Shown here piece after piece: positions 9,096-18,110 of a stretch of DNA of 64,000 nucleotides. The stretch's first letter is position 1. Each line of letters begins with the position of its first letter. A model generated the notes under the pieces. The model was not told the origin of the DNA. It saw only the letters and a program-made list of their open reading frames with translations, and searched no databases. The translations under genes and the position numbers were made by a program. Source of the stretch: Mucilaginibacter gilvus (GTDB lineage: Bacteria; Bacteroidota; Bacteroidia; Sphingobacteriales; Sphingobacteriaceae); assembly GCF_004054195.1 (NCBI RefSeq), contig NZ_SBIW01000012.1, positions 394,828 through 458,827 of the forward strand, given 5' to 3'.

Positions 9096-10127
9096 ATGTT
9101 TAAAAAGCTATTGTTAACCGCCTTCACGCTATTCCTGGGCTTCCACATACAGGCCCAGCAATTGAAGACGGATATTTCCGTACACGACCCGGTAATTATT
9201 AAACAGGATAGCGTTTATTACATTTTTTGCACCGGGATGGGGATCAGCAATTGGTCGAGCACTGATAAGGTGCATTGGAAACGCGAAAAGCAAATATTTG
9301 CAGCCGCGCCGCAATGGGTGCTGGATTTTTTGCCGGCGTTTACCAACCACATCTGGGCGCCCTATATTTCGTACTATAACGGCACCTATTACCTGTTCTA
9401 CTCGGTGTCTGCCTTCGGGAAGAACACCTCGGCTATCGGGCTGGCCACCAACACTACGCTGCATCCCAATAGCCCCGCTTATAAATGGGTAGATCATGGG
9501 CAGATCATCCGGTCTACCCCAGATCGAACCAACTGGAACGCCATCGACCCAAACTTAATTACCGATGATAAAGGCACACCGTACCTCGCGTTCGGCTCTT
9601 TTTGGGACGGGCTGAAACTGATTAAGCTGAAGAAAGACAGGCTGAGCGTTGCCGACGATCTTACAGCGATCCCCACCATAGCCACCCGGAAAAAAGCCCC
9701 ATCGGCAGAAAATCCGCCATCGGCAGAGGGTAACCCGGTTGATGCCGGCGGCAACGCCATTGAAGCGCCATTTATGTTTAAGCACGATAAATATTACTAC
9801 CTGTTCGCATCCATAGATTATTGCTGCAAAGGGCCGAAGAGTACCTATAAGATGATCATCGGCCGTGCTAAAAATATCAAAGGCCCTTTCCTGGATAAGG
9901 CTGGCATCGCCATGAACAAAGGCGGCGGGAGTATTTTGCTGGAAGGAGATAAGGATTGGTACGGGGTAGGGCACAATGGTGTAAGTACGTTTGATGGTGC
10001 CGACTATATTGCGTTCCACGGATATGACGCTGCGGATAAAGGCATCTCCAAGCTTCGCCTAAATAAATTGAATTGGGTAGACGGCTGGCCGGAAATAGAT
10101 AAAAATGAATTGACAACCAAGAAATAA
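9096..10127 (+). CDS. GH43 endo-arabinanase-like enzyme
   Basis: A 343-residue secreted enzyme with a signal peptide ending IQAQ. The five-bladed propeller signature of GH43 is clear: SVHDPVIIKQDSVYYIF (first catalytic Asp), HIWAPYISYYNGTYYLFYS, WNAIDPNLITDDKGTPYL (second Asp) and AIEAPFMFKHDKYYYLFAS (catalytic Glu). The pattern is closest to arabinan endo-1,5-alpha-L-arabinosidases, which cut the arabinan backbone. A second GH43 gene follows after 4 bp, so the two form an operon. Confidence 0.88.
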   Translation: MFKKLLLTAFTLFLGFHIQAQQLKTDISVHDPVIIKQDSVYYIFCTGMGISNWSSTDKVHWKREKQIFAAAPQWVLDFLPAFTNHIWAPYISYYNGTYYLFYSVSAFGKNTSAIGLATNTTLHPNSPAYKWVDHGQIIRSTPDRTNWNAIDPNLITDDKGTPYLAFGSFWDGLKLIKLKKDRLSVADDLTAIPTIATRKKAPSAENPPSAEGNPVDAGGNAIEAPFMFKHDKYYYLFASIDYCCKGPKSTYKMIIGRAKNIKGPFLDKAGIAMNKGGGSILLEGDKDWYGVGHNGVSTFDGADYIAFHGYDAADKGISKLRLNKLNWVDGWPEIDKNELTTKK

Positions 10128-10131
10128 CAAT

Positions 10132-11103
10132 ATGCTCAACAAAAAATACTTATTCGCTTTAGCCGCCTGCTGCCTTTTTAGTGTGGCGAATGCGCAGGAT
10201 ACCGTTTTCCGTGCCGAAGGTAACCCCTTCATCCGGCATAAGTTCACTGCAGACCCTGCCGCAATGGTGTACAATGGCAAAGTGTACTTGTACACTGGGG
10301 TGGACGAAGCGCCAACCGGCAAAAGTAATTATGTAATGCACCATTGGGCAAGCTTTACCACTACCGATATGAACACCTGGACGGAGCACCCATCGCCCTT
10401 GAATGTGAAAGAATTTAGCTGGGCAAAGGCCGACGCGTGGGCATCGCAGGTGATAGAACGCGATGGCAAATTTTATTGGTATGTAGCCGTAGAGCACGCC
10501 ACTATACCCGGTAAGGCGATAGGGGTGGCCGTTGCCGATAACCCGTTAGGCCCGTTTAAAGATGCACGCGGCAGCGCCATTATCACCAACGATATGACCA
10601 AAGCCGTGAAGCATTCTTGGGACGATATAGACCCATCCGTTATCATCGACAATGACGGGCAGGCCTACCTGTTTTGGGGTAACGGCATTTGCTATTACGC
10701 CAAACTAAAAGCCAATATGACTGAGCTGGACGGCCCCATCCAAACCATCACCCTGCCGCATTTTACCGAAGCCCCGTGGATCCATTTCCGCAATGGCTGG
10801 TATTACCTGTCATACGCTTATGAGTTCCCCGAAAAAATAGCCTATGCCATGAGCCGCAGCATTAATGGCCCCTGGGTGTACAAAGGCATTATAAACGAGT
10901 TGGCAGGTAATTCCAATACCAACCACCAGGCCATTATTGATTTTAAGGGGAAGAGTTATTTTATTTATCATACCGGCGCGCTGGCGGCAGATGCAGGGAG
11001 TTTTCATCGCTCGGTTTGTGTAGATAACCTGTATTATAATAAAGATGGCAGCATCAAGCGCGTGGTGATGACCAGTGAAGGGGTAAAGAAAATCACTAAA
11101 TAA
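10132..11103 (+). CDS. GH43 arabinofuranosidase-like enzyme
   Basis: A 323-residue secreted enzyme (signal ending VANAQ). Catalytic sites: FTADPAAMVYNGKVYLYTG (Asp), DDIDPSVIIDNDGQAYLFWG (Asp) and HFTEAPWIHFRNGWYYLSYA (Glu). The subtype resembles arabinofuranosidases / arabinoxylan arabinofuranohydrolases rather than the endo-enzyme next to it, so the pair could split main chain and branches. The exact substrate is not deducible. A strong terminator follows 6 bp after the stop. Confidence 0.87.
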   Translation: MLNKKYLFALAACCLFSVANAQDTVFRAEGNPFIRHKFTADPAAMVYNGKVYLYTGVDEAPTGKSNYVMHHWASFTTTDMNTWTEHPSPLNVKEFSWAKADAWASQVIERDGKFYWYVAVEHATIPGKAIGVAVADNPLGPFKDARGSAIITNDMTKAVKHSWDDIDPSVIIDNDGQAYLFWGNGICYYAKLKANMTELDGPIQTITLPHFTEAPWIHFRNGWYYLSYAYEFPEKIAYAMSRSINGPWVYKGIINELAGNSNTNHQAIIDFKGKSYFIYHTGALAADAGSFHRSVCVDNLYYNKDGSIKRVVMTSEGVKKITK

Positions 11104-11109
11104 CAAAAA

Positions 11110-11139
11110 CGGCCACCGGTTTTATCGGTGGCCGCTTTG
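11110..11139. terminator. Rho-independent terminator, shared between converging genes
   Basis: A 9-bp GC stem (CGGCCACCG at 11110-11118, CGGTGGCCG at 11126-11134) with a 7-nt loop is followed by a T-containing stretch and preceded by an A run. It lies between the converging GH43 gene and the small acidic gene and can serve both. Confidence 0.85.
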
Positions 11140-11155
11140 TTTCACTATAAATTTG

Positions 11156-11410
11156 TTATTCAAACTCTTCGTCCTCGTCTTCTTCTTCGGGTACATAGTT
11201 GGTAATGGCCTGCCCAATTTGGTTGGTTTCGGGGTCGTTATCAAACATGGGCATCTCGGTTTCGGAGTTGAGCTTTAGCCAAATGTTTTCGGTGTCTTTT
11301 TCTATCTTGCCAAATTCCACCCCGGCTTTAAAAATGGTATAAACGTTATCCTCCTCGGGGAATACGGAATAAACTATTCCATTCACTAATATGTCAAATG
11401 GGTCTTGCAT
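11156..11410 (-). CDS. Small acidic protein, unknown function
   Basis: An 84-residue protein that starts MQDPFDILVNGIVYSVFPEE and ends in a run of Glu and Asp (residues 74-84). There is no signal peptide or membrane segment. I do not recognise a family. The base composition and codon pattern match its neighbours, and it ends cleanly at the shared terminator, so it is probably a real gene. Confidence 0.7.
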   Translation of the reverse strand: MQDPFDILVNGIVYSVFPEEDNVYTIFKAGVEFGKIEKDTENIWLKLNSETEMPMFDNDPETNQIGQAITNYVPEEEDEDEEFE

Positions 11411-11479
11411 GGGTATTTATGTTTGTTGTATGCTGCAAAGCTACCAAAATAACAGTTCGCCTGTAATTCAATTCCCCGG

Positions 11480-12280
11480 TTATATCTGCGAGTAAGCCGT
11501 AGGTACCAGCAGGGTAGATGTTATCTTGTTCACCAGCAGGGCATCTGCATATTCAGGCACCGAACTTATTTTTTTCCATTGAGGGTCACCTCCAAAGGCT
11601 TTCCAGTGTGCGTCCTTGGCGGCCAGGTCATCAAAGGTTACCATGTAGGTAAGGTTGGGGCGCAGCGGACCGATGATGGTTTCGCCCCAAAATACGGGTT
11701 TAAAGCCCAGGCGTTTAAAAATGTCAATCTCGCCCTGGTCGTTAAACATTTCAATCTTCTTTTTACCGGCGGCTTCGCTGGCGCTCTGGTACTGGCGCAA
11801 CTCAAATATCCTTGCGGTTTTTGGCGGAGCTTCCAATAACGGGCTATGCTTAAATGCCTTCATCAGCGAGCTTTCTATTCGTTCGTACGCGGGTGCCGAG
11901 GCAGGGGCATTGAGGTACGCGGCGCCTTGTTTTTTCAATTCGGCATCCTTGCCAATGTTATCGGCTATGTGGCTTAAATGAGCCAGTCCGTTATAAATGG
12001 TAAGTACGTAAATTTTGGTTTGCCCTTCGGGCTTTAGTTCGGTAAATACCCCTACGTGGCGTATGCCAATGCGATTGAGGGCGGGGATGGAGGCGTACTG
12101 AAAGTAATCCTCTACCAGTTTTTGCTGGGTATCGTTCTTTAGCGTATAGGTGCGCAATTCGTAGTAATCTGTACCATGATTGGGTGGGTTATCGGTATCG
12201 GCAGCTATGGCCGCGGCAGGTATTATGGCAGCAGCGGCACCACTTACCAGGGCCGACTTTACAAAAGAGCGTCTTTTCAT
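11480..12280 (-). CDS. NIPSNAP-family protein with Tat signal
   Basis: A 266-residue protein with a twin-arginine type signal (KRRSFVKSALVSG, then an Ala-rich core to AIAA), so it is probably exported folded. Two NIPSNAP-type ferredoxin-like repeats follow: YYELRTYTLKNDTQQKLVEDY (first half) and ARIFELRQYQSASEAAGKKK (second half), each leading to a GETIIGPLRPNLTYMVTF-type strand. NIPSNAP proteins have no well-defined enzymatic role. The gene is monocistronic here. Confidence 0.85.
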   Translation of the reverse strand: MKRRSFVKSALVSGAAAAIIPAAAIAADTDNPPNHGTDYYELRTYTLKNDTQQKLVEDYFQYASIPALNRIGIRHVGVFTELKPEGQTKIYVLTIYNGLAHLSHIADNIGKDAELKKQGAAYLNAPASAPAYERIESSLMKAFKHSPLLEAPPKTARIFELRQYQSASEAAGKKKIEMFNDQGEIDIFKRLGFKPVFWGETIIGPLRPNLTYMVTFDDLAAKDAHWKAFGGDPQWKKISSVPEYADALLVNKITSTLLVPTAYSQI

Positions 12281-12405
12281 ACAGGGTTATTGTTTATAAT
12301 TTGCCGGCAATATACGCTTTTAGCTAAAAAAACAGGGTGAAAAAACACCGGAAATAGGGTGCTTCTACCCTGTATCAGTATTGACGGTTTGCGTTACTTT
12401 ACACC

Positions 12406-12696
12406 ATGCAATTCGCGTTACACTACATGAGTTTATCAGAAAACCGGCACATCTCTTTTTACAAAGGCGGCGAAACCTTCCTGGTGCCCGCCCAAAGCGA
12501 GGTAGAACGTAAACAGGACAAAGTAAAGGTGCGCTTTCGGTTTCAGCAGGATAAACTACCTGCGGAAATAGACGAAGTGATAGCCGATAACGAGCAGGGA
12601 TTTGTGCGCATGGTAACCTCCAAAGGCAAGGAATTTACCGCCGGCCCCCTTTTCGATCAGTTGTACGTTTGGTACGATTATATTGTAAAGCGCTGA
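12406..12696 (+). CDS. Hypothetical 96-aa protein
   Basis: A 96-residue cytoplasmic-looking protein without signal or membrane segment. It is rich in charged residues and beta-prone (HISFYKGGETFLVPAQ, KVKVRFRFQQDKL). The upstream TTGACGG and TACTTTA at about 12382-12398 may be promoter elements. No family recognised. Confidence 0.6.
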   Translation: MQFALHYMSLSENRHISFYKGGETFLVPAQSEVERKQDKVKVRFRFQQDKLPAEIDEVIADNEQGFVRMVTSKGKEFTAGPLFDQLYVWYDYIVKR

Positions 12697-12843
12697 GATT
12701 TATAGCTTAGTGCCCACAGCAGGGGTTTTGTATGAGCCCTCTGGTTTTTTTGTCGTAAAAAGCGCGTATTTATGGCGGCTTAGCCCCTTGCCGAGCGGGG
12801 TGCAATTTGGTATTATTGTAATAACCCTTTAGCCAAAATTACC

Positions 12844-13152
12844 ATGAAAGTTGTACGTGTGCAATACACCACCCGGCCCGAATATGCGCCCATAAATGAG
12901 CAGAATATAGCTGCCGTTGTGGCCGAACTGAAAACCCTGAACCACCCCGGCATCAAGTATGGTGCCTGGCTGCTGCCCGATGGCAAAACCTTTATGCATT
13001 TCGACCAGTTGGAAAGCGAAGAGGCTCACCAAATCCTGCAGGAACTCGCCTCCTTCAAAAAATTTGCTGACGAACTTTCGGCTAGCGGTCTGGAAGTGGA
13101 ACCCAAGCTGGAGATACTGAATTTGGTGGCCAGTACGGAGGCCTATTATTAA
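12844..13152 (+). CDS. Hypothetical 102-aa protein, ABM/Dabb-like
   Basis: A 102-residue protein whose pattern (MKVVRVQYTTRPEYAPINE, then GAWLLPDGKTFMHFDQLES) resembles dimeric alpha/beta-barrel proteins of the ABM type: a strand carrying RVQY, a helix, a HFD strand and a helix. No catalytic residues can be pointed out. It is monocistronic and followed by a dispersed repeat. Confidence 0.6.
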   Translation: MKVVRVQYTTRPEYAPINEQNIAAVVAELKTLNHPGIKYGAWLLPDGKTFMHFDQLESEEAHQILQELASFKKFADELSASGLEVEPKLEILNLVASTEAYY

Positions 13153-13160
13153 AAGAAGGG

Positions 13161-13360
13161 TTTGAAAAGCAATTGCAGTGGTGCTTAGGCAACGGTAGCC
13201 CCGCTTTTCCTCCAAGCCGCTGATAGACGCGGGCTTTCCGTACAATCGGGTTTAGTGGGGGTGAGGGTTGTGGCGTTAAGGAAACTTCAAGGCTACCTCA
13301 AGCAGATCGCTGCCGCAAGCGTCCCCGGCTTGTTGCCCGCATGCAAAGCATACTGCATAC
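13161..13360 (-). repeat. Dispersed repeat family I, copy A (long form)
   Basis: Read on the minus strand it contains CTAAACCCGATTGTACGGAA, GGCTTGGAGG and AAGCGGGGCTACCG, as in copy C at 17978. The 3' flank on the plus strand (about 13305-13360) also matches copy D (TCGCTGCCGC, CGGCTTGT, GCATGCAA), so the full element is about 200 bp. It fills the spacer between two genes. Confidence 0.8.
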
Positions 13361-13454
13361 AATTTCAAAAACCATTTTTCTTAAATCTTCCGTATAAATT
13401 TCATTTTGTAACTTTATAGGCCTGCCCATAATTGCAGGTAATAATAACAGGTAT

Positions 13455-13805
13455 ATGGATAACACGAGGGTTTACAAAATGAGTTTCGCGGGTGTTTATC
13501 CGCTTTATGTGAATAAAGTGGAGCGGAAAGGCCGAACAAAGGCAGAGGTGGATGAAATTATATTTTGGCTCACCGGGTATAACGATGAATCGCTGCAGCA
13601 GCTTATCAGCGATAGACCAGATTTTGAAACCTTTTTTGCCGAAGCGCCGAAAATGAACACGAATGTTGGAAAAATTACAGGCGTAATTTGCGGTTACCGT
13701 GTGGAGAATATTGAAGACCCGGTGATGCAGAAGGTACGTTACCTGGATAAGTTGATTGAAGAATTGGCAAAAGGAAAAGCAATGGAGAAAATTTTAAGGA
13801 AGTAA
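13455..13805 (+). CDS. DUF2200 family protein
   Basis: A 116-residue protein that matches DUF2200 over its whole length: RVYKMSFAGVYPLYVNKVER, KGRTKAEVDEIIFWLTGY, then FFAEAPKMNTN and ITGVICGYRVE. The function of the family is unknown; it is widespread in Bacteroidetes and Proteobacteria as a single cytoplasmic domain. It stands alone between two copies of the same dispersed repeat. TTGTAACTTTA at about 13405-13415 may be a promoter -7 region. Confidence 0.9.
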   Translation: MDNTRVYKMSFAGVYPLYVNKVERKGRTKAEVDEIIFWLTGYNDESLQQLISDRPDFETFFAEAPKMNTNVGKITGVICGYRVENIEDPVMQKVRYLDKLIEELAKGKAMEKILRK

Positions 13806-13820
13806 GCGTACCAAACTTAA

Positions 13821-13937
13821 AGCCCATCCCACCTAAACCCCACAGCAGCGGATACCGGCCCGGCGCTTAATGCCCGCGCAGTATAAGCGTATGGCGGGGC
13901 TACCGCAACCTAAAAGCTTCTGCCCTTGCTTTTCAAA
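13821..13937 (+). repeat. Dispersed repeat family I, copy B
   Basis: Plus orientation: CCCACCTAAACCCC at the left, GGCGGGGCTACCGCAACCT in the middle and CTTCTGCCCTTGCTTTTCAA at the right. The left part is more diverged than in copies A and C. It lies directly after the DUF2200 gene. Confidence 0.75.
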
Positions 13938-14070
13938 ATACCCATTTACACCTTTCTATATCAAATTGTTTTTATCTTATAAAGATTTATATTTAAAACA
14001 TAGTTAATTGTTGTTAGTTGTGATTAATACAAAAAACGAATTAATCAATATAAACTCAACTTAACAACAA

Positions 14071-14700
14071 ATGGCACATTTAGAAGTAGAACCCAAAAAG
14101 TCGTCTCCATGGATCTGGATACTGCTGGCCCTGGTGGCCCTGGCGGTATTGTTTTTCTTGCTTAAAGGATGCGGCGGCTCAAAACAAGTAGCATCAACCG
14201 ATAGTACCAGTACCGTAACGGGTGATACCACGAAAGCATTAGCGGCAACCGGCCCCGACTGGAGCACAGTTGACTTTAATTCGCCCCGCAGCACTGACAG
14301 CGACATTGGCGATACCAGCATCTATGTAAGCGCTACCGATAAGTACACCATTTACAGCCTTGGTAATAATATCCTGTTCGAAACGGATAAAAACACGCTT
14401 ACCAGCAGCGCGGACGTCAAACTGAAGATGATTGTAGCATCGTTAAACAACAAGTTTAAAGGCGCAACCATTGGCGTTTACGGCAGTACGGATAGCAAAG
14501 GCGATGCCGCCCACAACAAACAACTGGGTACAGATCGCGCGAATGCAGTTAAAGACTGGCTGACCAAAAACGGGCTGGATGCCGATAAAGTTTCGGTACA
14601 GAGCTTAGGCGAAAACGAACCGGTTGCAAGCAATGCCACCGCAGGCGGCAGGCAGCAAAACAGGAATGTGGCAATAGTAGCATTCCCGGTTTCTAACTAA
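14071..14700 (+). CDS. OmpA-family peptidoglycan-binding membrane protein
   Basis: A 209-residue protein with a single N-terminal membrane helix (about residues 13-31, WIWILLALVALAVLFFLL) and no signal peptidase site, a Ser/Thr-rich linker and a C-terminal OmpA domain. The domain shows NNILFETDKNTLT, then GSTDSKGDAAHNKQLGTDRA and VSVQSLGENEPV, the segment that contacts diaminopimelate in OmpA-like domains. It would tether the inner membrane to peptidoglycan. A PRC-barrel gene follows after 31 bp and may be cotranscribed. Confidence 0.88.
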   Translation: MAHLEVEPKKSSPWIWILLALVALAVLFFLLKGCGGSKQVASTDSTSTVTGDTTKALAATGPDWSTVDFNSPRSTDSDIGDTSIYVSATDKYTIYSLGNNILFETDKNTLTSSADVKLKMIVASLNNKFKGATIGVYGSTDSKGDAAHNKQLGTDRANAVKDWLTKNGLDADKVSVQSLGENEPVASNATAGGRQQNRNVAIVAFPVSN

Positions 14701-14731
14701 TTATTATTTTAAAAATTAACAACACAAGATC

Positions 14732-15331
14732 ATGGCTTTTGAAGATGAAAACACAACATATAATGGCGGGCTTAAGGCATTAAGCGACAGCGATTACCAG
14801 ATAGTGGATGGCGAACCGGATATTACCGGCTGGAACGTACTGGATACCAATGGTTATAAATTTGGCGAGGTGGACGACCTGCTGTTCGACCCGCAATCGC
14901 GCGCGGTGCGTTACCTCGTGGTAGAACTAAAGGCCAACGGTACCGATATAGCCGACGACCGCAATGTGCTGATCCCCATCGGTGTGGCAGAACTGCACAC
15001 CGATGATGACGATGTAATAATCCCTAATGTAAGCGCCCAGCAGCTATACACGCTGCCGATGTACGAACACGGCGTTCTGACGCCCGAAAACGAGGTGGCC
15101 ATCCGCAATATTTTTGAAGGCGGCAGCGCCGGCCCGTACGAGGCGGTAGGCTTTTACGAGCACGAGCATTTTAACGAGGACCGCTTTTACGGCCGTGGTA
15201 CCGCAGCGACAGAAGTAACCGACCTCACCATCCCCGAAACTGCGGACGATGAAGCAGCCCGCCAGCAAAAGGTGCGCCGCGTTATTGCCAAAATTGAGGC
15301 TAAGAACGATGCGGATAAGTCGGCATTTTAA
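14732..15331 (+). CDS. PRC-barrel domain protein
   Basis: A 199-residue soluble acidic protein. Residues about 20-110 form a PRC-barrel (ITGWNVLDTNGYKFGEVDDLLFD, AVRYLVVELK, VLIPIGVAEL). The remainder is low in recognisable structure, with GFYEHEHFNEDRFYGRG and a charged helical end. Such proteins are often stress-related in Bacteroidetes; the role here is unknown. It is probably the second gene of a two-gene unit with the OmpA-like gene, ended by the terminator at 15357. Confidence 0.85.
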   Translation: MAFEDENTTYNGGLKALSDSDYQIVDGEPDITGWNVLDTNGYKFGEVDDLLFDPQSRAVRYLVVELKANGTDIADDRNVLIPIGVAELHTDDDDVIIPNVSAQQLYTLPMYEHGVLTPENEVAIRNIFEGGSAGPYEAVGFYEHEHFNEDRFYGRGTAATEVTDLTIPETADDEAARQQKVRRVIAKIEAKNDADKSAF

Positions 15332-15356
15332 TAAACTGATCAAACTAAATACGATG

Positions 15357-15386
15357 AGGGGCTGCCGTGAGGTGGCCCTTTTTTTG
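15357..15386 (+). terminator. Rho-independent terminator
   Basis: The stem AGGGGCTGCC / GGTGGCCCT with a GTGA loop and two G-U pairs is followed by seven T. A close relative of this hairpin is found at 17087 after the next gene. Confidence 0.8.
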
Positions 15387-15603
15387 TGGATTAATTAGCA
15401 AAAGGGTGAAATTACCCTGTTGTTACCGGTTATTCCTGTAAGTTGTGCCGCTTAATTACCCTGCACAAAACCTCTTTTAACCCTTATTTAAACTATTGCG
15501 CCAGGTTATGGGTTGCGCGCTTGTTATTGTGGTTTTTAATTAATTAAATTTACTCATAATAAAGCTGTTAGCTATTTTTTTTACCTCTACCTAACCCTGA
15601 TTT

Positions 15604-17055
15604 ATGAAAAAATTCCTCGTTGTTGTTGTTGCTTTCGGGATGCTGCTGGCCTGCAAATATTTTCAAAGCCATAACGCCAGCGGCCTGCCAAACGCTTTTT
15701 GCGACTCCACCCAGGCGGATAACCCCTGCTCCATAATTCCCTACGATGTTGATGAAAAGTTCGGCCTCGGCTACGATAGCTTTCTCGATTCGCTGCACCA
15801 AACGCCTTTCGATATCTTCTCCTGGCAAACTTTTATAGCCCTCAACTGGCCCGCCAATGCCGCAGGTAACCCTATCGGTACCTCCATTACCGATTCAGTG
15901 AACGCACCCCGCGTGTGGGAGCATTACCAGGACCCTGCCGAGGTTTTTGGCACAGGTATGCCTTTGCTTAATCTGCGCCTCGGCATAGCCAAAAAGGGCG
16001 GGCAAAAGTTTCTTTACCTCGATTCGAAAGCGCCGCATGGCCTGGGCGCCATTAAATCTGTCAATTCTAACGACCTGAACGGTTTCCAGGAGGCCGACGG
16101 CCACCCACTGATAGACCGTAATCTCAATTTTGCCCTTTACGAAATAAAAATGAACCCGGTAGAAACCAGTTTCACCCTTGATAACCACCTCACTACCACG
16201 CAGGGCATCTACAATGCGGGGAGTAAAACCGGTAACGCAATCGATTTGCCGAAAAGCAACGAGAAGGCCAAAAATTTGGGGATCATAGAGATCAAGGCCT
16301 CCTGGCGCATTTTACTCCCCGCTGCCGGCGACGATACCAGCCGCTACTATTGCCGCAAGGCCACCATTTTTATTGATAGCCTGCACACCCGTAACCATAA
16401 GCCGCTCATTATTAACAACGTAACCGTGGGCATGGTGGGGATGCACATTGTGCGCAAAACAGCCAAGGTATTTGTTAACCAGATCTGGACCACGTTTGAG
16501 CACATTGATAACACGCCGGATGATGCCCAGCAGGCGCAAATGAGCGGCAGGCAATGGTCGTTTTATAACCCAGACTGCCTTAATTGTACACCTAACGCCC
16601 CGGCAGATACCATTAAGGGAGATAACCAGCAATATATGTGGGAACCTACCATGCCTTATGCCCGCGATTACGCTACAGGCTCGCCCGGTCAGCAAAGCAA
16701 GCGCGATTCGTTTGGTACACAGGCCATGCGCGTGTACCCCGTTTACCGTTATACCGAACTGGTGAACCAGCAATGGCAGGCCAAACTTAAAGGCACCGTT
16801 TGGGCCAATTATAAGCTCATAGGTACGCAGTGGGAGCAGTCGGAAATTCACCCCGGGCCAACCGCGCCAAACTTTTTGGGTAACACCACGCTGGAGACCT
16901 TCCTGCAGGCGGATGCATCGTGCATTACCTGCCACCGCGATGCCAGCATAGCGTATATTAAAAACAAGGATACCACAAACATAAAAACCGATTTCAGCTT
17001 CATATTCCCCATCTACGCCAAGGTGAATACCAACGCTAAGCCGGTTAAGAAATAA
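15604..17055 (+). CDS. Putative c-type haem lipoprotein, unknown function
   Basis: A 483-residue lipoprotein (signal MKKFLVVVVAFGMLLAC, Cys17). Conserved-looking blocks are FSWQTFIALNWPA near residue 75 and a VWEHY segment. One haem-binding motif, CITCH, lies near residue 440. With only one CxxCH and a large N-terminal part that is not a cytochrome fold I recognise, it may be an electron-transfer-linked surface protein. It stands alone, flanked by two nearly alike terminators. Family not identified. Confidence 0.75.
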   Translation: MKKFLVVVVAFGMLLACKYFQSHNASGLPNAFCDSTQADNPCSIIPYDVDEKFGLGYDSFLDSLHQTPFDIFSWQTFIALNWPANAAGNPIGTSITDSVNAPRVWEHYQDPAEVFGTGMPLLNLRLGIAKKGGQKFLYLDSKAPHGLGAIKSVNSNDLNGFQEADGHPLIDRNLNFALYEIKMNPVETSFTLDNHLTTTQGIYNAGSKTGNAIDLPKSNEKAKNLGIIEIKASWRILLPAAGDDTSRYYCRKATIFIDSLHTRNHKPLIINNVTVGMVGMHIVRKTAKVFVNQIWTTFEHIDNTPDDAQQAQMSGRQWSFYNPDCLNCTPNAPADTIKGDNQQYMWEPTMPYARDYATGSPGQQSKRDSFGTQAMRVYPVYRYTELVNQQWQAKLKGTVWANYKLIGTQWEQSEIHPGPTAPNFLGNTTLETFLQADASCITCHRDASIAYIKNKDTTNIKTDFSFIFPIYAKVNTNAKPVKK

Positions 17056-17086
17056 AAATTGAATATTGATTGATTTAAGAGAGATG

Positions 17087-17115
17087 AGGCTGCTGGGAGG
17101 TGGCCTTGTTTTTTG
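17087..17115 (+). terminator. Rho-independent terminator
   Basis: AGGCTGCT-GGGA-GGTGGCCT followed by TGTTTTTTG. It is the sequence relative of the hairpin at 15357. Confidence 0.75.
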
Positions 17116-17280
17116 TGAATAATGTTTCGTGCGAATACTTGCTTTGATTTAGGATTAATTTGGAAACTTCGACCAGTAGGGGCAAAAAGGTTGAGTAATT
17201 GGAGAGAAAGTCATTGAAATAAAGGGGACTTATGAGTAGTTTTAACAAATTACGAGCGTTAAAATATAAGAGAGTAAATT

Positions 17281-17907
17281 ATGTATGATTTGAAGATAAT
17301 TGCCTTGATGAAAGGACTCGGCTACGACCGGTTTTACCCAAATGCAACTTATTTACGTAGCGAGATTCATTATTCTATAGCTTCATTCCAAAATAAAGAA
17401 ACCGACCCATTGATTTTTAATATTGGCTCTACGGACGGCAGTGTCATTAAAGCCTGGAAACATGTCTACAGTAAATATTTCCCTAATAGGGCTTGGCCAG
17501 AAGAAGAAGTTGAATTTCCAAAAGGCCTCTTCATTAACAAGGATAAGTTTATTGTCGCCGTAGACAGGGATAATGTAGGAGACGTTTTTGCCTTTACCAA
17601 TGCTAATAGGTTCAGTCGCCCCGTTATTAGAGGGATAGACGAAAGGCTTGACCTCGGGCAATTGCAATTTATCGTAAGTAATGCTGGTGTATTGTTTTCT
17701 TTATATGAGTATCCAAGTCATAAACTCATTGATGATTTTGAAACTTACGGTAACGTAAAGAATTTTACGGAGCCGTCCAATAAGATTGGTGTTGCTGTCG
17801 AGAGTAAAATCATAGGACCTTATGGCTCACCAATAGAACTTGAAACTGTCCACATTTTACCAAATGGTAGCATCTTTAATCAAAGGAAATATATCGATTT
17901 TGAATAA
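17281..17907 (+). CDS. Hypothetical 208-aa protein
   Basis: A 208-residue protein with no signal peptide. It starts MYDLKIIALMKGLGYDRFYP and contains VDRDNVGDVFAFTNANRFS and LETVHILPNGSIFNQ. The DNA is clearly more AT-rich than the genes on either side, a hint of horizontal transfer. No family recognised. The repeat copy C follows it. Confidence 0.6.
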   Translation: MYDLKIIALMKGLGYDRFYPNATYLRSEIHYSIASFQNKETDPLIFNIGSTDGSVIKAWKHVYSKYFPNRAWPEEEVEFPKGLFINKDKFIVAVDRDNVGDVFAFTNANRFSRPVIRGIDERLDLGQLQFIVSNAGVLFSLYEYPSHKLIDDFETYGNVKNFTEPSNKIGVAVESKIIGPYGSPIELETVHILPNGSIFNQRKYIDFE

Positions 17908-17977
17908 AAAATTTAAGCCCAGGTGAATGTCAATATAGAACTGAGGGGGATCTGTTGTCAAAAGTAAAGTCGCACAT

Positions 17978-18081
17978 GCCCAACCCAACTAAACCCGATT
18001 GTACGGAAAGTCCGCTTCTTTCAGTGGCTTGGAGGGAAAGCGGGGCTATCGGCACCTATTGCTTCTGTCCCTGCTTTTCAA
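17978..18081 (+). repeat. Dispersed repeat family I, copy C
   Basis: Contains CTAAACCCGATTGTACGGAA, GGCTTGGAGG, AAGCGGGGCTATCGGCACCT and CCCTGCTTTTCAAA. Nearly identical to copy A over about 70 bases in the opposite orientation. Confidence 0.8.
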
Positions 18082-18110
18082 ATGCCTTAAACTTTTAGCC
18101 ACCAATTCCC

